This document shows, in pieces, positions 54,456 to 64,000 of a DNA stretch of 64,000 bases. Source of the DNA: an uncultured Paracoccaceae bacterium (lineage in GTDB: Bacteria > Pseudomonadota > Alphaproteobacteria > Rhodobacterales > Rhodobacteraceae); the NCBI GenBank assembly GCA_947493255.1, contig CANLQK010000005.1, positions 124,001-188,000 of the forward strand. The letters are read 5' to 3'. Numbering within the stretch: position 1 is the stretch's first letter; each line of letters opens with the position of its first letter. The notes below the pieces were generated by a model that was given only the letters and a program-made list of their open reading frames with translations, did no database searches and was not told where the DNA came from. The position numbers were made by a program, and so were the translations under genes.

Positions 54456-55685
54456 ATGAAAGCATCAAAGGTGCTAAGTCAGATCACACGCCGTGATCTT
54501 TTTAAACTTTCAGGCCAATATGGCATTTCATCTGTCATGCTTGGCGCAGGTGCGCTGACGGGCGCAGCTACACTACCAAATATCGCGCAAGCTGTTGAAT
54601 CCACATATAACCGTCGTTACGGCAAAGAAGCGAAACACACGTTCACTTTGGGCGCAGCTGGCTTCAATCAACAGAACCTGCTGATCGAACGTGCAGGCGT
54701 ACTAGAGTTTGCTCGCGATCTCGAAGAACGGACCGATGGAGAGATTCGCGTCGAGTTCGTCGGCGACAATCAAATCTGCGGACAGTTGTCGTGTGCCGAA
54801 AAAGCTCAGCTTGGCGTCATCGATATGTATTCTGCCTCAACTCAGAACTCTGCCGGGTCTACGCCCTACCTGAACGTTCTGGATTATGCGTACATGTTCC
54901 GCAGCCGCGCAGATCAGTACCACTTCCTGTACAGCCCAGAATCCATGGCACTGTTGCGTGAACCACTCGAAAGCCGCCACGGCTTGAAGTTCCTTTTCAG
55001 CCACTGCGAACTGCGCGGACTTCAAATGGGTGCGTCATTCGCAGACAAGCCAACTGTAACTTCGGTAACCGAGCTAGCAGGTACGAAAAACCGTGTGACA
55101 GGTACCCAACTGGGTCGGATCGCGATGGAACTTCTGGATCTCAACCCAGTGCCGGTGGCGTGGGAAGAAACGTTAGATGCGTTGCGCACTGGTTTGATTG
55201 ATGGTGCAGAAACATGGGCATCTGCTGTTGCTTACGCCAACATGTCCCCAGCTGTGACCCAATCCGTAGACCTACGATTCTTCTGCGGTACTGAGCACAC
55301 GGGTATGAACGCCGAAGTCTTTGATGGCCTAGAGGGTCATTTGCAGGACGCAATTATGGAATCTGCGTACTTCACACAGGTCCACGTACAAGCAGCGAAC
55401 GAAGCCGCCTTGGTTAACACGGTTGGTTTCTCCAATCCGGTATTGCCTGGCACGATCTTTGCTGAGAACGACGTACGTCCTGCATTCTTGTCGGATGCCG
55501 CACGTCGCGAAGCAGAAGAAATGTGTTCACCTGAATTCCAGCCAGCGGCATGGGAAGAATGGCGGGAACGAATCAACGGCTGGGCCGGTGGTCGTGACAC
55601 GTACCAAGAGATCTATGACGTCGCACGCCAGAATACACACACATTGGCTGAAAACGTTGAGCCACGTCGCTGGTGGCGCGGTTAA
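54456..55685 (+). CDS. TRAP transporter substrate-binding protein (DctP-like, Tat signal)
   Basis: TRRDLFKLSGQYGISSVMLGAGALTGAATLPNIAQA; ERTDGEIRVEFVGDNQICGQLSCAEKAQLGVIDMY. Confidence 0.9.
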   Translation: MKASKVLSQITRRDLFKLSGQYGISSVMLGAGALTGAATLPNIAQAVESTYNRRYGKEAKHTFTLGAAGFNQQNLLIERAGVLEFARDLEERTDGEIRVEFVGDNQICGQLSCAEKAQLGVIDMYSASTQNSAGSTPYLNVLDYAYMFRSRADQYHFLYSPESMALLREPLESRHGLKFLFSHCELRGLQMGASFADKPTVTSVTELAGTKNRVTGTQLGRIAMELLDLNPVPVAWEETLDALRTGLIDGAETWASAVAYANMSPAVTQSVDLRFFCGTEHTGMNAEVFDGLEGHLQDAIMESAYFTQVHVQAANEAALVNTVGFSNPVLPGTIFAENDVRPAFLSDAARREAEEMCSPEFQPAAWEEWRERINGWAGGRDTYQEIYDVARQNTHTLAENVEPRRWWRG

Positions 55686-55818
55686 GTCGATCAATAAAGA
55701 TGCAGGCCTTGGGTAGATCCTGGGCCTGCTATCTATTCAATCAAGAAACTGAAAGACTGAAGACCATAAAGCCCTCTCGAGGGACAGCTCTGTGGTCGAT
55801 TACGGGGGGAGACAGCGC

Positions 55819-56517
55819 ATGCTTGAATGGCTGGCCGGTACAGGTGAAATCTATGCAGCATTGGGTGGTGTGCTTGGTGATCTAATCACCGGCAAGGAAC
55901 CTGACTTCTTTCCTTTCAGATCTGCGCTTCGTACAGAATCCGCATGGCTTTGGGGATTACTGACCACCGTAATTGGCGGGTTGTTAGTGGCATTTGTTTA
56001 CCGGGTAGTCCCGATTGTAGAACGCCATTTGGAACCGACTGTGATGGTCACGTCCTACTTAATGATTGGCGCGATCATTTTCGTCGAAGTTATTCGGCGC
56101 TTTGTGTTCTCGGAACAGTTCCCTTGGTCAACGACGATTCCAGGGTACTTGTTCTTGATCATGACATGGACAGGATGCAGCTATAACGTAAAGCTGCGAA
56201 CTCACCTGTCATTCTCTGAATTTAGATCCAAAATGCCACGCGCGGCACAGCTGGGTGTGCTCATATTGGATGGCGCACTTTGGCTGGGGATGTGCTGGCT
56301 TGTGATCGTAACGTCTACTCGGGTCGTGGCAAATGCGGGATCCAACTATATGTTTGTAACCGGCACCAACAATGTTTTCGTCTGGTGGTTCCTGATTTCC
56401 CTACCGATCGCTTTCACTTTACTTGCGGGCCGGGTTTTCCAAAACCTTGCCAAAGACCTTCACAACTATCGAATGGGCAATCCCATGATCGAGCAAGCAG
56501 TGTTGGGAGGGCAGTAA
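55819..56517 (+). CDS. TRAP transporter small permease (DctQ-like)
   Basis: About 230 aa, 4 TM segments, between DctP and DctM; start uncertain (55792 or 55819). Confidence 0.87.
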   Translation: MLEWLAGTGEIYAALGGVLGDLITGKEPDFFPFRSALRTESAWLWGLLTTVIGGLLVAFVYRVVPIVERHLEPTVMVTSYLMIGAIIFVEVIRRFVFSEQFPWSTTIPGYLFLIMTWTGCSYNVKLRTHLSFSEFRSKMPRAAQLGVLILDGALWLGMCWLVIVTSTRVVANAGSNYMFVTGTNNVFVWWFLISLPIAFTLLAGRVFQNLAKDLHNYRMGNPMIEQAVLGGQ

Positions 56518-56518
56518 A

Positions 56519-57922
56519 ATGGAATTAGGAACTATTGTTACATTAATTTCTATTGGGGTTACCTTCTTGTTCTTACTCGGGGTCCCAGTGTTCTTGGTCA
56601 TCGCCTATTGGGTGTTGGGTACGTCCCTCGCATTGGGGCAACGACTTGATAACATCGGTACGGCACTGTCGGATGTGTTCACCGACGGCTTTGCCTTACT
56701 CGCGATGCCGCTCTTTATCTTGACTGGTGACTTGATTAACCGCGCTGGGATTGCGCGGCGTCTATCTGATTTCGCTTACGCTTGTTTGGGTTGGTTGCGT
56801 GGGGGGCTCGCTATGGCGACCATCGGCGCTTCAGGGTTGTTTGCTGCGATCTCCGGATCGAACTCAGCAACGACAGCAACCATTGGCTCAATGTTGCATC
56901 CTGAAATGGTCAAAGGCGGCTACGACGAACGTTTCTCAGCGGCGACCGCAGCTGCTGGCGGTACCGTCGGAATCATCATCCCCCCTTCCATTATTTTTAT
57001 TGTCTACGGCTTCATCATGAACCTCTCGATCAATGACCTGTTCATTGCCGGTATCGTCCCGGGGGCTCTGATGGTTTTCGCGATGATTGTGACCGCCTTT
57101 ATAATTAGCACTATCAACAAATGGGGCGTTTTGATTGGACTAAGCCCGAAACGTGTGGCCAAAACTGCGTTAGGTGGTTGGCTGGGGTTCTTTGCAATCG
57201 GGCTAGTCCTTTGGGGAATCTATACAGGTAAATTCTCTCCGACCGAAGCCGCAGGTGTAACCGTTGGTTTCTGCGTAATCGTCGGTTTTGTTTGCCTCCC
57301 GATTTATAGAATGATGGGCATCAATGAAGACGCTGATATCAACACGCGCGGTTTCTCGGAAATGTTGGTCGTCCGTGGTTTTGGCCCGCGCGAACTGCCT
57401 TCGATCACGATGCGATCCGCACAGATCACCGGCATCCTTGCGCCCCTGATCGCGATTTCGGTTGTGATGCAACAAAACCTGTCATCCTTGGGCGCCAAGG
57501 CTTTCATCGAAGACTTCTTGATCTCAATGGGTGGGTATTACCCAGTCCTATTCACTGCGATGGCAATTGTTTTCGTCGCTGGAATGGTTTTGGAATCCTT
57601 GCCGGTAACCATCATTCTCGCACCAATTCTGGCACCGATAGCGGCAAATGTTGGCGTCGACCCAATTCAATTCGCGGTCATATTTCTTGTTGGCGCATCT
57701 ATTGGGTTTATTACACCGCCATATGGTTTGAACTTGTATGTGGCCTCTGGCGTAACGGGAGTGCCGTATTTCCGGCTATTGCGATATTCAACAATGTATC
57801 TTATCGCACTTCTAATTGTTTGGTTTGCCGTTGCCCTTATACCGGAGCTTTCGAAAACCTTGCTGCCTGACGGTGTGGTATATGAAACACTGAATGGCCT
57901 GTTTGCCGGATCGGATGAGTGA
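56519..57922 (+). CDS. TRAP transporter large permease (DctM-like)
   Basis: LAMPLFILTGDLINRAGIARRLSDFAYACLGWLRGGLAMATIGASGLFAAISGSNSATTATIGSMLHPEMVKGGYDERFSAATAAAGGTVGIIIPPSI. Confidence 0.95.
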   Translation: MELGTIVTLISIGVTFLFLLGVPVFLVIAYWVLGTSLALGQRLDNIGTALSDVFTDGFALLAMPLFILTGDLINRAGIARRLSDFAYACLGWLRGGLAMATIGASGLFAAISGSNSATTATIGSMLHPEMVKGGYDERFSAATAAAGGTVGIIIPPSIIFIVYGFIMNLSINDLFIAGIVPGALMVFAMIVTAFIISTINKWGVLIGLSPKRVAKTALGGWLGFFAIGLVLWGIYTGKFSPTEAAGVTVGFCVIVGFVCLPIYRMMGINEDADINTRGFSEMLVVRGFGPRELPSITMRSAQITGILAPLIAISVVMQQNLSSLGAKAFIEDFLISMGGYYPVLFTAMAIVFVAGMVLESLPVTIILAPILAPIAANVGVDPIQFAVIFLVGASIGFITPPYGLNLYVASGVTGVPYFRLLRYSTMYLIALLIVWFAVALIPELSKTLLPDGVVYETLNGLFAGSDE

Positions 57923-58698
57923 AAGACACACCACCCTCTGAAACTATACCAAGCTCTTTGCGCTTGCTTGTGATCTTGGAAGAGATCGCAAAAGCAGGTG
58001 TGCCAATGACACCGACCGAAGCGAACGAACGGTTGGGGTTTCCCAAACCCACAATTCACCGGTTGTTCGCAACGCTTGAGCAAGAAGGTTTTCTTCAAAA
58101 GGATATCGATGGGAATAGATATTCACCCGGCGCACGTTTACGGGCTTTGTCGACAGGCGTTCTGTCGTCATTGCGTATTCGAACAGCGCGCCTGACCGTC
58201 CTTCACAAGCTAAGTTCGCAGATCGGTGAAACATGCAACATCGCGCTGCCAGACCGCGAGGCGATGGTATATTTGGAACGTGTTGAAACGGAATGGCCAC
58301 TGCGTATCCAGCTTCCGATTGGAACACAGGTGCCATTTTACTGCACAGCATCGGGGAAAATGTATCTTTCAACACTGCCCCACGACCACCTTTTGCAGTA
58401 CGCGCAAGCTGAAGGTCTAGACAAACGCACAAAGCATACTCTGACAGATCCCAATGCACTGATCGCAGAAGTGCAAGAAATCCGTGAACAAGGTTTTGCA
58501 CTGGACCGCGAGGAATTCATGGATGGGATGGTCGCGCTTGCGGTGCCAATCTTAGAACCGCAGGGCCGGCTTGTTTCGACATTATCGTTTCACGCCCCAA
58601 CACAGCGTTTCACCGCTGAACGCGCGCTTGAATTTCTGCCAGCACTGCAGAAAGCATCGCAAGCTTTGTCGACGCTACTTTCTGATGATGCGTCTTAA
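57919..58698 (+). CDS. IclR family transcriptional regulator
   Basis: SLRLLVILEEIAKAGVPMTPTEANERLGFPKPTIHRLFATLEQEGFLQKD; GTGA overlap with dctM stop. Confidence 0.92.
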   Translation: MKDTPPSETIPSSLRLLVILEEIAKAGVPMTPTEANERLGFPKPTIHRLFATLEQEGFLQKDIDGNRYSPGARLRALSTGVLSSLRIRTARLTVLHKLSSQIGETCNIALPDREAMVYLERVETEWPLRIQLPIGTQVPFYCTASGKMYLSTLPHDHLLQYAQAEGLDKRTKHTLTDPNALIAEVQEIREQGFALDREEFMDGMVALAVPILEPQGRLVSTLSFHAPTQRFTAERALEFLPALQKASQALSTLLSDDAS

Positions 58699-59118
58699 AA
58701 GACCTGCTTTCTCTTACCCAAACTATGTACATTTTCTTCGGCTGACATGACCGTAACGAAACTGGTCTTTGATATTCACGTCACGGGGGGTGATGTCTAT
58801 GCCATCTACATTCGAAATCGTACGGCGTTCCGAATGCCAGGCACCAAAATCGACGGACCCAAGGAATTCGATTTGGGCACCAGTCAAACTTTTTTGGCTA
58901 CGGTTTAGGTCCGTCACTCTAAGGGTTCAAACTGGGTCCTTCGGATAAAAAAGATCGTCAGCTAAGGCAGAAGCCAGTTTCATTTTAGCCCGTCACGAAA
59001 CGGTAGTATTAGGGTGGTACGTGCTACTGCAGAGTTTCGCACCGTATTGGGAATACGGCTGTATTTCTAAACCCCTACGGCAGTTATCTGCGCCGCACGT
59101 ACAAAGTCGATGCGATAG

Positions 59119-60597
59119 TCAGGCGTCCACAACCTCAACGATCTGCATCATGCCATTGTCTTCATGTGGCAGCACGTGACAGTGGATGACGAACGAGCCG
59201 GTGAATTTCTCAAAGCGGGTCCTGAATCCAACGTCCCCACCAAGGGGCACACCGATGGTATCCTGCCAACGGGCCAATGGGCTGCCTTCGGGCAGTGCCT
59301 CGCCGTTGATATGTGTGATGAAGAACGGGTTCACGTGGATATGGTAGACGTGCATCACCTGAGTGTTGTTGCCGACTGTCCATTCCTCGGCTGTTCCGAG
59401 GGTCATCGTTTGCTTCAGCTCACCGTCAAAGGATTCGCGATCGATGGTCTGGCCGCGGGTGAAGTCGATTTCGCGCTTAGGCAGCTCGGTATCGTCGAAC
59501 GGTACGAGCCCCGCGCCCGGCAGCGTGTCCTCGTCGGACCAAAGCGCATCGACAGCTGACCCTTCGATCTTGATGGGCATGTCGACCACCCGCGAAATGT
59601 TCGTGCTATTGAGGGTGTCACGCGGCTCTGCGGCCGAGGGTGCGCGCACAATAAAATCCGCGCGGTTGCCAGACGCAAGCGCGGACGGGTTAAACCAAGG
59701 CTCATCAAGGGCCTCATAGTCGACGGGAATGCGGCGATCCTGCGTGACCCCATCAAAGGCGATCAGATGCATCTCAAGGTTTGCGATGTTGGGGCGCATA
59801 AAGGCGAAATCTGTGCCGTTGCCTGTCCCGTTGATCACGCGCCAACGCTGTACTTCACCAGGGCGCATGGTGATCTCTGGGTTCATCTCACCGCCGCCCT
59901 CTTCATCAACCAGCATCATGCCGCGATTGGTGATAAAGAAAATCCGCTCAACGGCCTGCTCAATGTAGTCGGGCATCACCCCTGGCTCGTCCTCGACGAT
60001 CAAAGGCCCAGCCAGCCCATCACCGACCTGAACTGCGGTAGAGCCATGTTTGTGGGCGTGATACCAAAACGTACCGGTGATGTGATCGTCCGGAAGCTCA
60101 AAACGGAACCTATTGCTTCCGTAGCGGAACATGGTTTTCACATCGACACCGCAGACCTCTTCGCAGGCTACGATCTGATCTTCTGGAACGAGGCTGACGA
60201 AGACGTTGTCCGCGTCAAACTCACCAGTGCTGTCTGTGCTTGGGGAAACATGCAGCCCGTGTGTGTGGAAATTGGTCGTGTTCAGCCCGTGCTCTTGGTT
60301 GTGATTGTCGGTGCAATCGTCATGCAAGGCAGGCAAATTGTTGATGAGATCCACATCCAATGTGTCGCCCGGGCGAACACGCATCGTCGGGCCGAGCGAT
60401 TTGCCGTTGTAGACCCGTGCATCATCAAGGAAATCGATCGTCAATTCGTAATGCGCGTTCGCAATTTGCGCACGCGCGTTTTTGGCCAAGCCCAAAGTGC
60501 CGCCAATCACCGAGGCAACGCCTAAAGCCGCGCTGCCTTGCAACACCGCACGCCGTGAAAGTCCGTTTGGTGCCATAGATTTGGTGCCGGGTTTCAT
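59119..60597 (-). CDS. Multicopper oxidase (Tat-exported)
   Basis: LSRRAVLQGSAALG; TTNFHTHGLHVSP, GTFWYHAHKHGS, MHVYHIHVNPFFI, GSFVIHCHVLPHEDNGMM copper motifs. Confidence 0.94.
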   Translation of the reverse strand: MKPGTKSMAPNGLSRRAVLQGSAALGVASVIGGTLGLAKNARAQIANAHYELTIDFLDDARVYNGKSLGPTMRVRPGDTLDVDLINNLPALHDDCTDNHNQEHGLNTTNFHTHGLHVSPSTDSTGEFDADNVFVSLVPEDQIVACEEVCGVDVKTMFRYGSNRFRFELPDDHITGTFWYHAHKHGSTAVQVGDGLAGPLIVEDEPGVMPDYIEQAVERIFFITNRGMMLVDEEGGGEMNPEITMRPGEVQRWRVINGTGNGTDFAFMRPNIANLEMHLIAFDGVTQDRRIPVDYEALDEPWFNPSALASGNRADFIVRAPSAAEPRDTLNSTNISRVVDMPIKIEGSAVDALWSDEDTLPGAGLVPFDDTELPKREIDFTRGQTIDRESFDGELKQTMTLGTAEEWTVGNNTQVMHVYHIHVNPFFITHINGEALPEGSPLARWQDTIGVPLGGDVGFRTRFEKFTGSFVIHCHVLPHEDNGMMQIVEVVDA

Positions 60598-60645
60598 AGA
60601 AAAATCTCCCATTCTGGCGACCTGCCTTGCGGTCGCGATAACGTT

Positions 60646-61170
60646 TTATTCGTTCACAACGATCCAAGCGCGCAGATCCTGATCGACGTCAGCACACCCC
60701 TGCAGTAGCAAATCGCGCGACATAAACGGCCCAGCGGATCGGCCGTTTGATCCAACAGAGATGCACAGCGTCTCGTCATTTGCTGGTGAAAGGGCCAATG
60801 TTTCGCGGTCGTAGTTGAATTGCTGGGATGGGTTTGCCGCATCGCATATCGTCAAACCGAACTGGGTCTCGCTGTTTTGGAGGACCTCTGCGCAGTAATC
60901 TGGATACACCACAGAGCGGATAAAACCGCTGTTTCCCAAAAAGGTGAACTGCACATCGCCGCCCTGCGGTTTACAGGAATGCGCTTGCAACTCCTCAGCA
61001 AATCCGCGGCCTAACGTGTCGATGCACCAGCCTAGGTTATCCGCTTCGTCGAGATTGTCCGCAAGGTAGATCACAGGTGCTGGTGTCTGCAAAACTGGCG
61101 CCTCGGATTGAGCGACCTCAGCAGTAAAAAGCAGCGGCAAGACCTGCGTCAGTATGATAGATCGTTTCAC
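60646..61170 (-). CDS. Secreted ricin-type beta-trefoil-like protein
   Basis: N-terminal signal; LGWCIDTLGRG... YCAEVLQNSETQFGLTICDAANPSQQFNYDRETLALSPANDETLCISVGSNGRSAGPFMSRDLLLQGCADVDQ repeat pattern. Confidence 0.6.
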   Translation of the reverse strand: MKRSIILTQVLPLLFTAEVAQSEAPVLQTPAPVIYLADNLDEADNLGWCIDTLGRGFAEELQAHSCKPQGGDVQFTFLGNSGFIRSVVYPDYCAEVLQNSETQFGLTICDAANPSQQFNYDRETLALSPANDETLCISVGSNGRSAGPFMSRDLLLQGCADVDQDLRAWIVVNE

Positions 61171-61319
61171 GTGACCCTCTCCTTAAACTCGGAACTTTGG
61201 GACTTACTCGGACTTACCAGTTGGCGCTTCGCCCAGAGCGTTTCGGACGTCGCGATTGCCAAACAGGCCATGACAGCCGCCATGACCAAGAAGATGACTG
61301 GAAGCATACGATTGCCCAT
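61167..61319 (-). CDS. 50-aa small membrane protein (below ORF-track length cutoff)
   Basis: MGNRMLPVIFLVMAAVMACLAIATSETLWAKRQLVSPSKSQSSEFKERVT*; stop overlaps downstream GTG start (GTGA). Confidence 0.5.
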   Translation of the reverse strand: MGNRMLPVIFLVMAAVMACLAIATSETLWAKRQLVSPSKSQSSEFKERVT

Positions 61320-61648
61320 TTGCCGCAGCTCCTATCTTGCGACCCAACGAGGCATTCAAATAGCACTGGCTCAGTGGCACTTTGACGTCCCCACGCAAGG
61401 CATATTTCACCCTCAAACACGTACGATCACCCTGACCCTTCGTGATGCAAAACCCAAAGAGAAGCCTGTCGCAGAATGTAACCGGCTTGAGGTTCTGATA
61501 CATTTTGCGACAAAAAACCCACCCAAGACTTGGATACACACGTTAGTACGAGAGCCTAGTCACCTTGTGAGAAGGAGCGGTATCAACGAGGATGGTGGCC
61601 TAATCTAGCCATTCATTTTCGAATAGACTTACCGAAGCCATCGCCCCC

Positions 61649-62359
61649 ATGACCCAGAAGTCCCACCATATCCTGATCGTTGATGATGCGCGCGACATCC
61701 GTGAACCACTCGGGCAATACCTTATCAAACAAGGGTTTCGTTCATCTCTGGCGGCCAATGCGGCCGAAGCACGGCAGACGCTCGAACAAGCCGGAATTGA
61801 TTTGGCAATTTTGGACATCATGATGCCGGGCGAAGACGGGCTCAGCCTGTGCCGCTGGATGGTCGACAACACGAACATTCCTGTCATCATGCTGACGGCT
61901 ATGGCCGACGAGACAGATCGCATTGTCGGGCTAGAGCTGGGTGCGGACGACTACCTTGTCAAACCCTTCAACCCACGTGAATTGCTGGCGCGGATTAAGG
62001 CCGTATTACGCAGAATGCCCGAACGCCCTTATCTGGCCGAATGCAATAGGTTCGCAAGTTGGACCCATGACACCGCCAAAAAATTGCTCACCCATGAGGA
62101 TGAACGCGAAGTTTCATTAACCACGAGTGAGAACCGGTTGCTGACGGTGTTCTTGCAAAACCCCAATACGGTCCTCAGCCGCGCGAGCTTGTTAGATCTG
62201 ACGGCGGGACGCGCCGAGAAGGCCTTTGACCGCACAATCGACAATCAGATCGGGCGGCTACGCAAGAAAATCGAGGATGATCCCAAAGCGCCCAAACTGT
62301 TGATCACTGAGCGTGGAGGTGGGTACGTTTTGGCCGTCGAAACGGTGGTGCCGTGTTGA
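61649..62359 (+). CDS. OmpR-family response regulator
   Basis: HILIVDDARDIREPLGQYLIKQG; LAILDIMMPGEDGLSLCRWM; ELGADDYLVKPFNPRELLARIKAVLRR; FDRTIDNQIGRLRKKIEDDPKAPKLLITERGGGYVLA. Confidence 0.95.
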   Translation: MTQKSHHILIVDDARDIREPLGQYLIKQGFRSSLAANAAEARQTLEQAGIDLAILDIMMPGEDGLSLCRWMVDNTNIPVIMLTAMADETDRIVGLELGADDYLVKPFNPRELLARIKAVLRRMPERPYLAECNRFASWTHDTAKKLLTHEDEREVSLTTSENRLLTVFLQNPNTVLSRASLLDLTAGRAEKAFDRTIDNQIGRLRKKIEDDPKAPKLLITERGGGYVLAVETVVPC

Positions 62360-63690
62360 AAAGGCTCCCGCTCGCGACCCAACTTTTGGTGCTACTGAGC
62401 CTCGCGATGAGCATTGCATTCATCGGAGCACTGGTTGTGACGGTCCTTGCCCAACGCTCCAATGACGAAAACGCGCGCGATACGCTTGTCACCAACCGCA
62501 TCGAAGAGCTGGTCCTGACGCTCAGCGCGCTTGCCCCCGAAAGTCAGACCGAATTTGCAGCGGATGCATCAAACAGAGTGACCACGATAAAAATCGCTGC
62601 CGATCCGTCCGTCTTACGTACGTCCGCCGATGACAGGTCCCGAGAGTTGGCCGCGCGCATTGCTCAGGACCTCGGGCAAAGTGATGTTCGCGTATCAATC
62701 TTGTCCAGAGCGGAACCAAGCCTGCCCGAGGATTCACGCAATTTCGGGCTCAATCGCGAGGTTGTTTTGGTGTCTTTACAACTGGCGGATAATCGTTGGT
62801 TGAACTTCTCAGGTCGGGAGCCTCTCAGCTGGCACACTAATGGGCAACTTGGGTACCTGCTGTCCGTCTATGCTTGTTCCTTGATTATTGTTCTGGGCGC
62901 TGTTTGGATTTTCCTGCGCAAGACAATTTACCCCATCGAAGAACTGGCGGTTGCTGCCCAAAAATCTGCAAAGGGCGACCGCTCTGCCCGTGTCCGCGAG
63001 GCAGGTCCGTTTGAATTTCAACAAGCGGCCAAAGCCTTCAACACCATGCAGGAACGCATTTCGCAATTCGATGCGGAACGCACTCGCACGATTGCCGCGG
63101 TCGGCCATGATTTGCGAACGCCGCTCACTAGCTTGCGTATTAGGGCGGAAATGATCGAAGGCGAATTGCGAGATCCGATGATTGAGACGCTCGACGAGGT
63201 CGCCGCAATGGCGGACGGTTTGGTGTCCTATGCCCGCATGGGGCAGTCAGAAAACCTTACGCAAACAGTATCATTGAAAGATCTTCTCACGAAGCTCTGT
63301 ACGGAATTGGATGTTCCGTTTCACGCCACGGCTGATCCCGTCATCACCGCGGGGCCGGTAAGCTTTAGCCGCGCGATCCGTAACTTGGTAGAGAATGCGC
63401 TCGCCTATGCCGGCCAGGCCGAGGTCACGCTGTTCGTTCGCACGGGCAAAGCGGTCATCACAGTTGACGACGAGGGCCCCGGCATTGAACCAAAACTACT
63501 TTCAACAATCTTCGAACCTTTTGTGCGCGGAGAAGCGAGCCGCAGCAGAGAGACCGGAGGGGCTGGGCTGGGCCTCTCTATCGCACGGGAAATTATTGTG
63601 GCCCATGGCGGTGAACTCAGCGTAATCAATAAACCGAATCGCGGCCTTGCGGCGCTGGTTGAGATGCCAAACCTCAGCTCAAAGCGCTGA
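62353..63690 (+). CDS. Sensor histidine kinase (EnvZ-like)
   Basis: Two TM helices, HAMP, AAVGHDLRTPLTSLRIRAEMI, NLVENALAYA, DDEGPGI, GGAGLGLSIAREI. Confidence 0.95.
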   Translation: MLKRLPLATQLLVLLSLAMSIAFIGALVVTVLAQRSNDENARDTLVTNRIEELVLTLSALAPESQTEFAADASNRVTTIKIAADPSVLRTSADDRSRELAARIAQDLGQSDVRVSILSRAEPSLPEDSRNFGLNREVVLVSLQLADNRWLNFSGREPLSWHTNGQLGYLLSVYACSLIIVLGAVWIFLRKTIYPIEELAVAAQKSAKGDRSARVREAGPFEFQQAAKAFNTMQERISQFDAERTRTIAAVGHDLRTPLTSLRIRAEMIEGELRDPMIETLDEVAAMADGLVSYARMGQSENLTQTVSLKDLLTKLCTELDVPFHATADPVITAGPVSFSRAIRNLVENALAYAGQAEVTLFVRTGKAVITVDDEGPGIEPKLLSTIFEPFVRGEASRSRETGGAGLGLSIAREIIVAHGGELSVINKPNRGLAALVEMPNLSSKR

Positions 63691-63850
63691 CACAAAAGTA
63701 GAGCCACGCTTTTGAGCAATCAGGGTTAAGGTTGGGCGGTCGTTCAACTGTCAGGCGATCTAGTACTGGGAGGCATCAAAACTCACCGAAGAAGCGAGAA
63801 TTCCTGTCAATAAACAGTACAAACTACATGTCTTCTTACGAGGAGGAATG

Positions 63851-63926
63851 TGGTGAGCCGTGATGGGTTCGAACCATCGACCTACTGATTAAAAGTCAGT
63901 TGCTCTACCAACTGAGCTAACGGCCC
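63851..63926 (-). tRNA. tRNA-Lys (anticodon UUU)
   Basis: GGGCCGTTAGCTCAGTTGGTAGAGCAACTGACTTTTAATCAGTAGGTCGATGGTTCGAACCCATCACGGCTCACCA. Confidence 0.95.
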
Positions 63927-64000
63927 ACGAGGGGTGCATTTAGAAACCAACCGCCGAAGGGTCAACCCCTAAATCGCGACATTATCTGGATTCATGTGAA

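Noticed and set aside
58723-58917. 64-aa minus ORF after the second iclR
   Set aside because: No family, no clear RBS or operon context; kept only as a possible remnant.
59767-60525. 252-aa plus-strand ORF
   Set aside because: Antisense shadow of the multicopper oxidase.

Overview
64-kb chromosomal window that looks like a Roseobacter-group (Rhodobacterales) alphaproteobacterium, judged from protein content and gene order; no taxonomic search was run. Left to right: the 5' part of a giant RTX/hemolysin-type calcium-binding repeat protein running off the left edge (missing from the ORF track because it is edge-truncated); a NarL/7TMR-DISM two-component system; an amino-acid catabolic block (AceE/transketolase-like E1, methionine gamma-lyase, three Lrp/AsnC regulators, a thiolase remnant with a mutated active site, a leucine dehydrogenase-like gene). 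The main discovery is a 21.2-kb integrative mobilizable element at about 15178-36430. It sits in a tRNA-Arg(CCU) gene and is bounded by a 66-bp near-perfect direct repeat of the tRNA 3' half. It encodes a tyrosine integrase, an excisionase-like protein, an XRE regulator, an HNH endonuclease, a rep-mobC-relaxase module with two mob genes nested in an alternative frame of the relaxase, and as cargo a near-complete C-P lyase phosphonate operon (phnC-D-E-E, hexapeptide transferase, phnF, phnG-H-I-J-K-L-N-M, DUF1045). To the right: a LacI regulator, a SqdB + BcsB-like + processive GT2 cluster (possible sulfoquinovose polysaccharide), a catabolic island (BKACE/DUF849, Liv ABC transporter, 3-hydroxyacyl-CoA dehydrogenase, SDR, cupin, cyclase, IclR, GMC oxidoreductase, TRAP transporter, IclR), a multicopper oxidase/ricin-like/two-component locus, and tRNA-Lys(UUU). 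All family calls come from reading translations; no database search was run.
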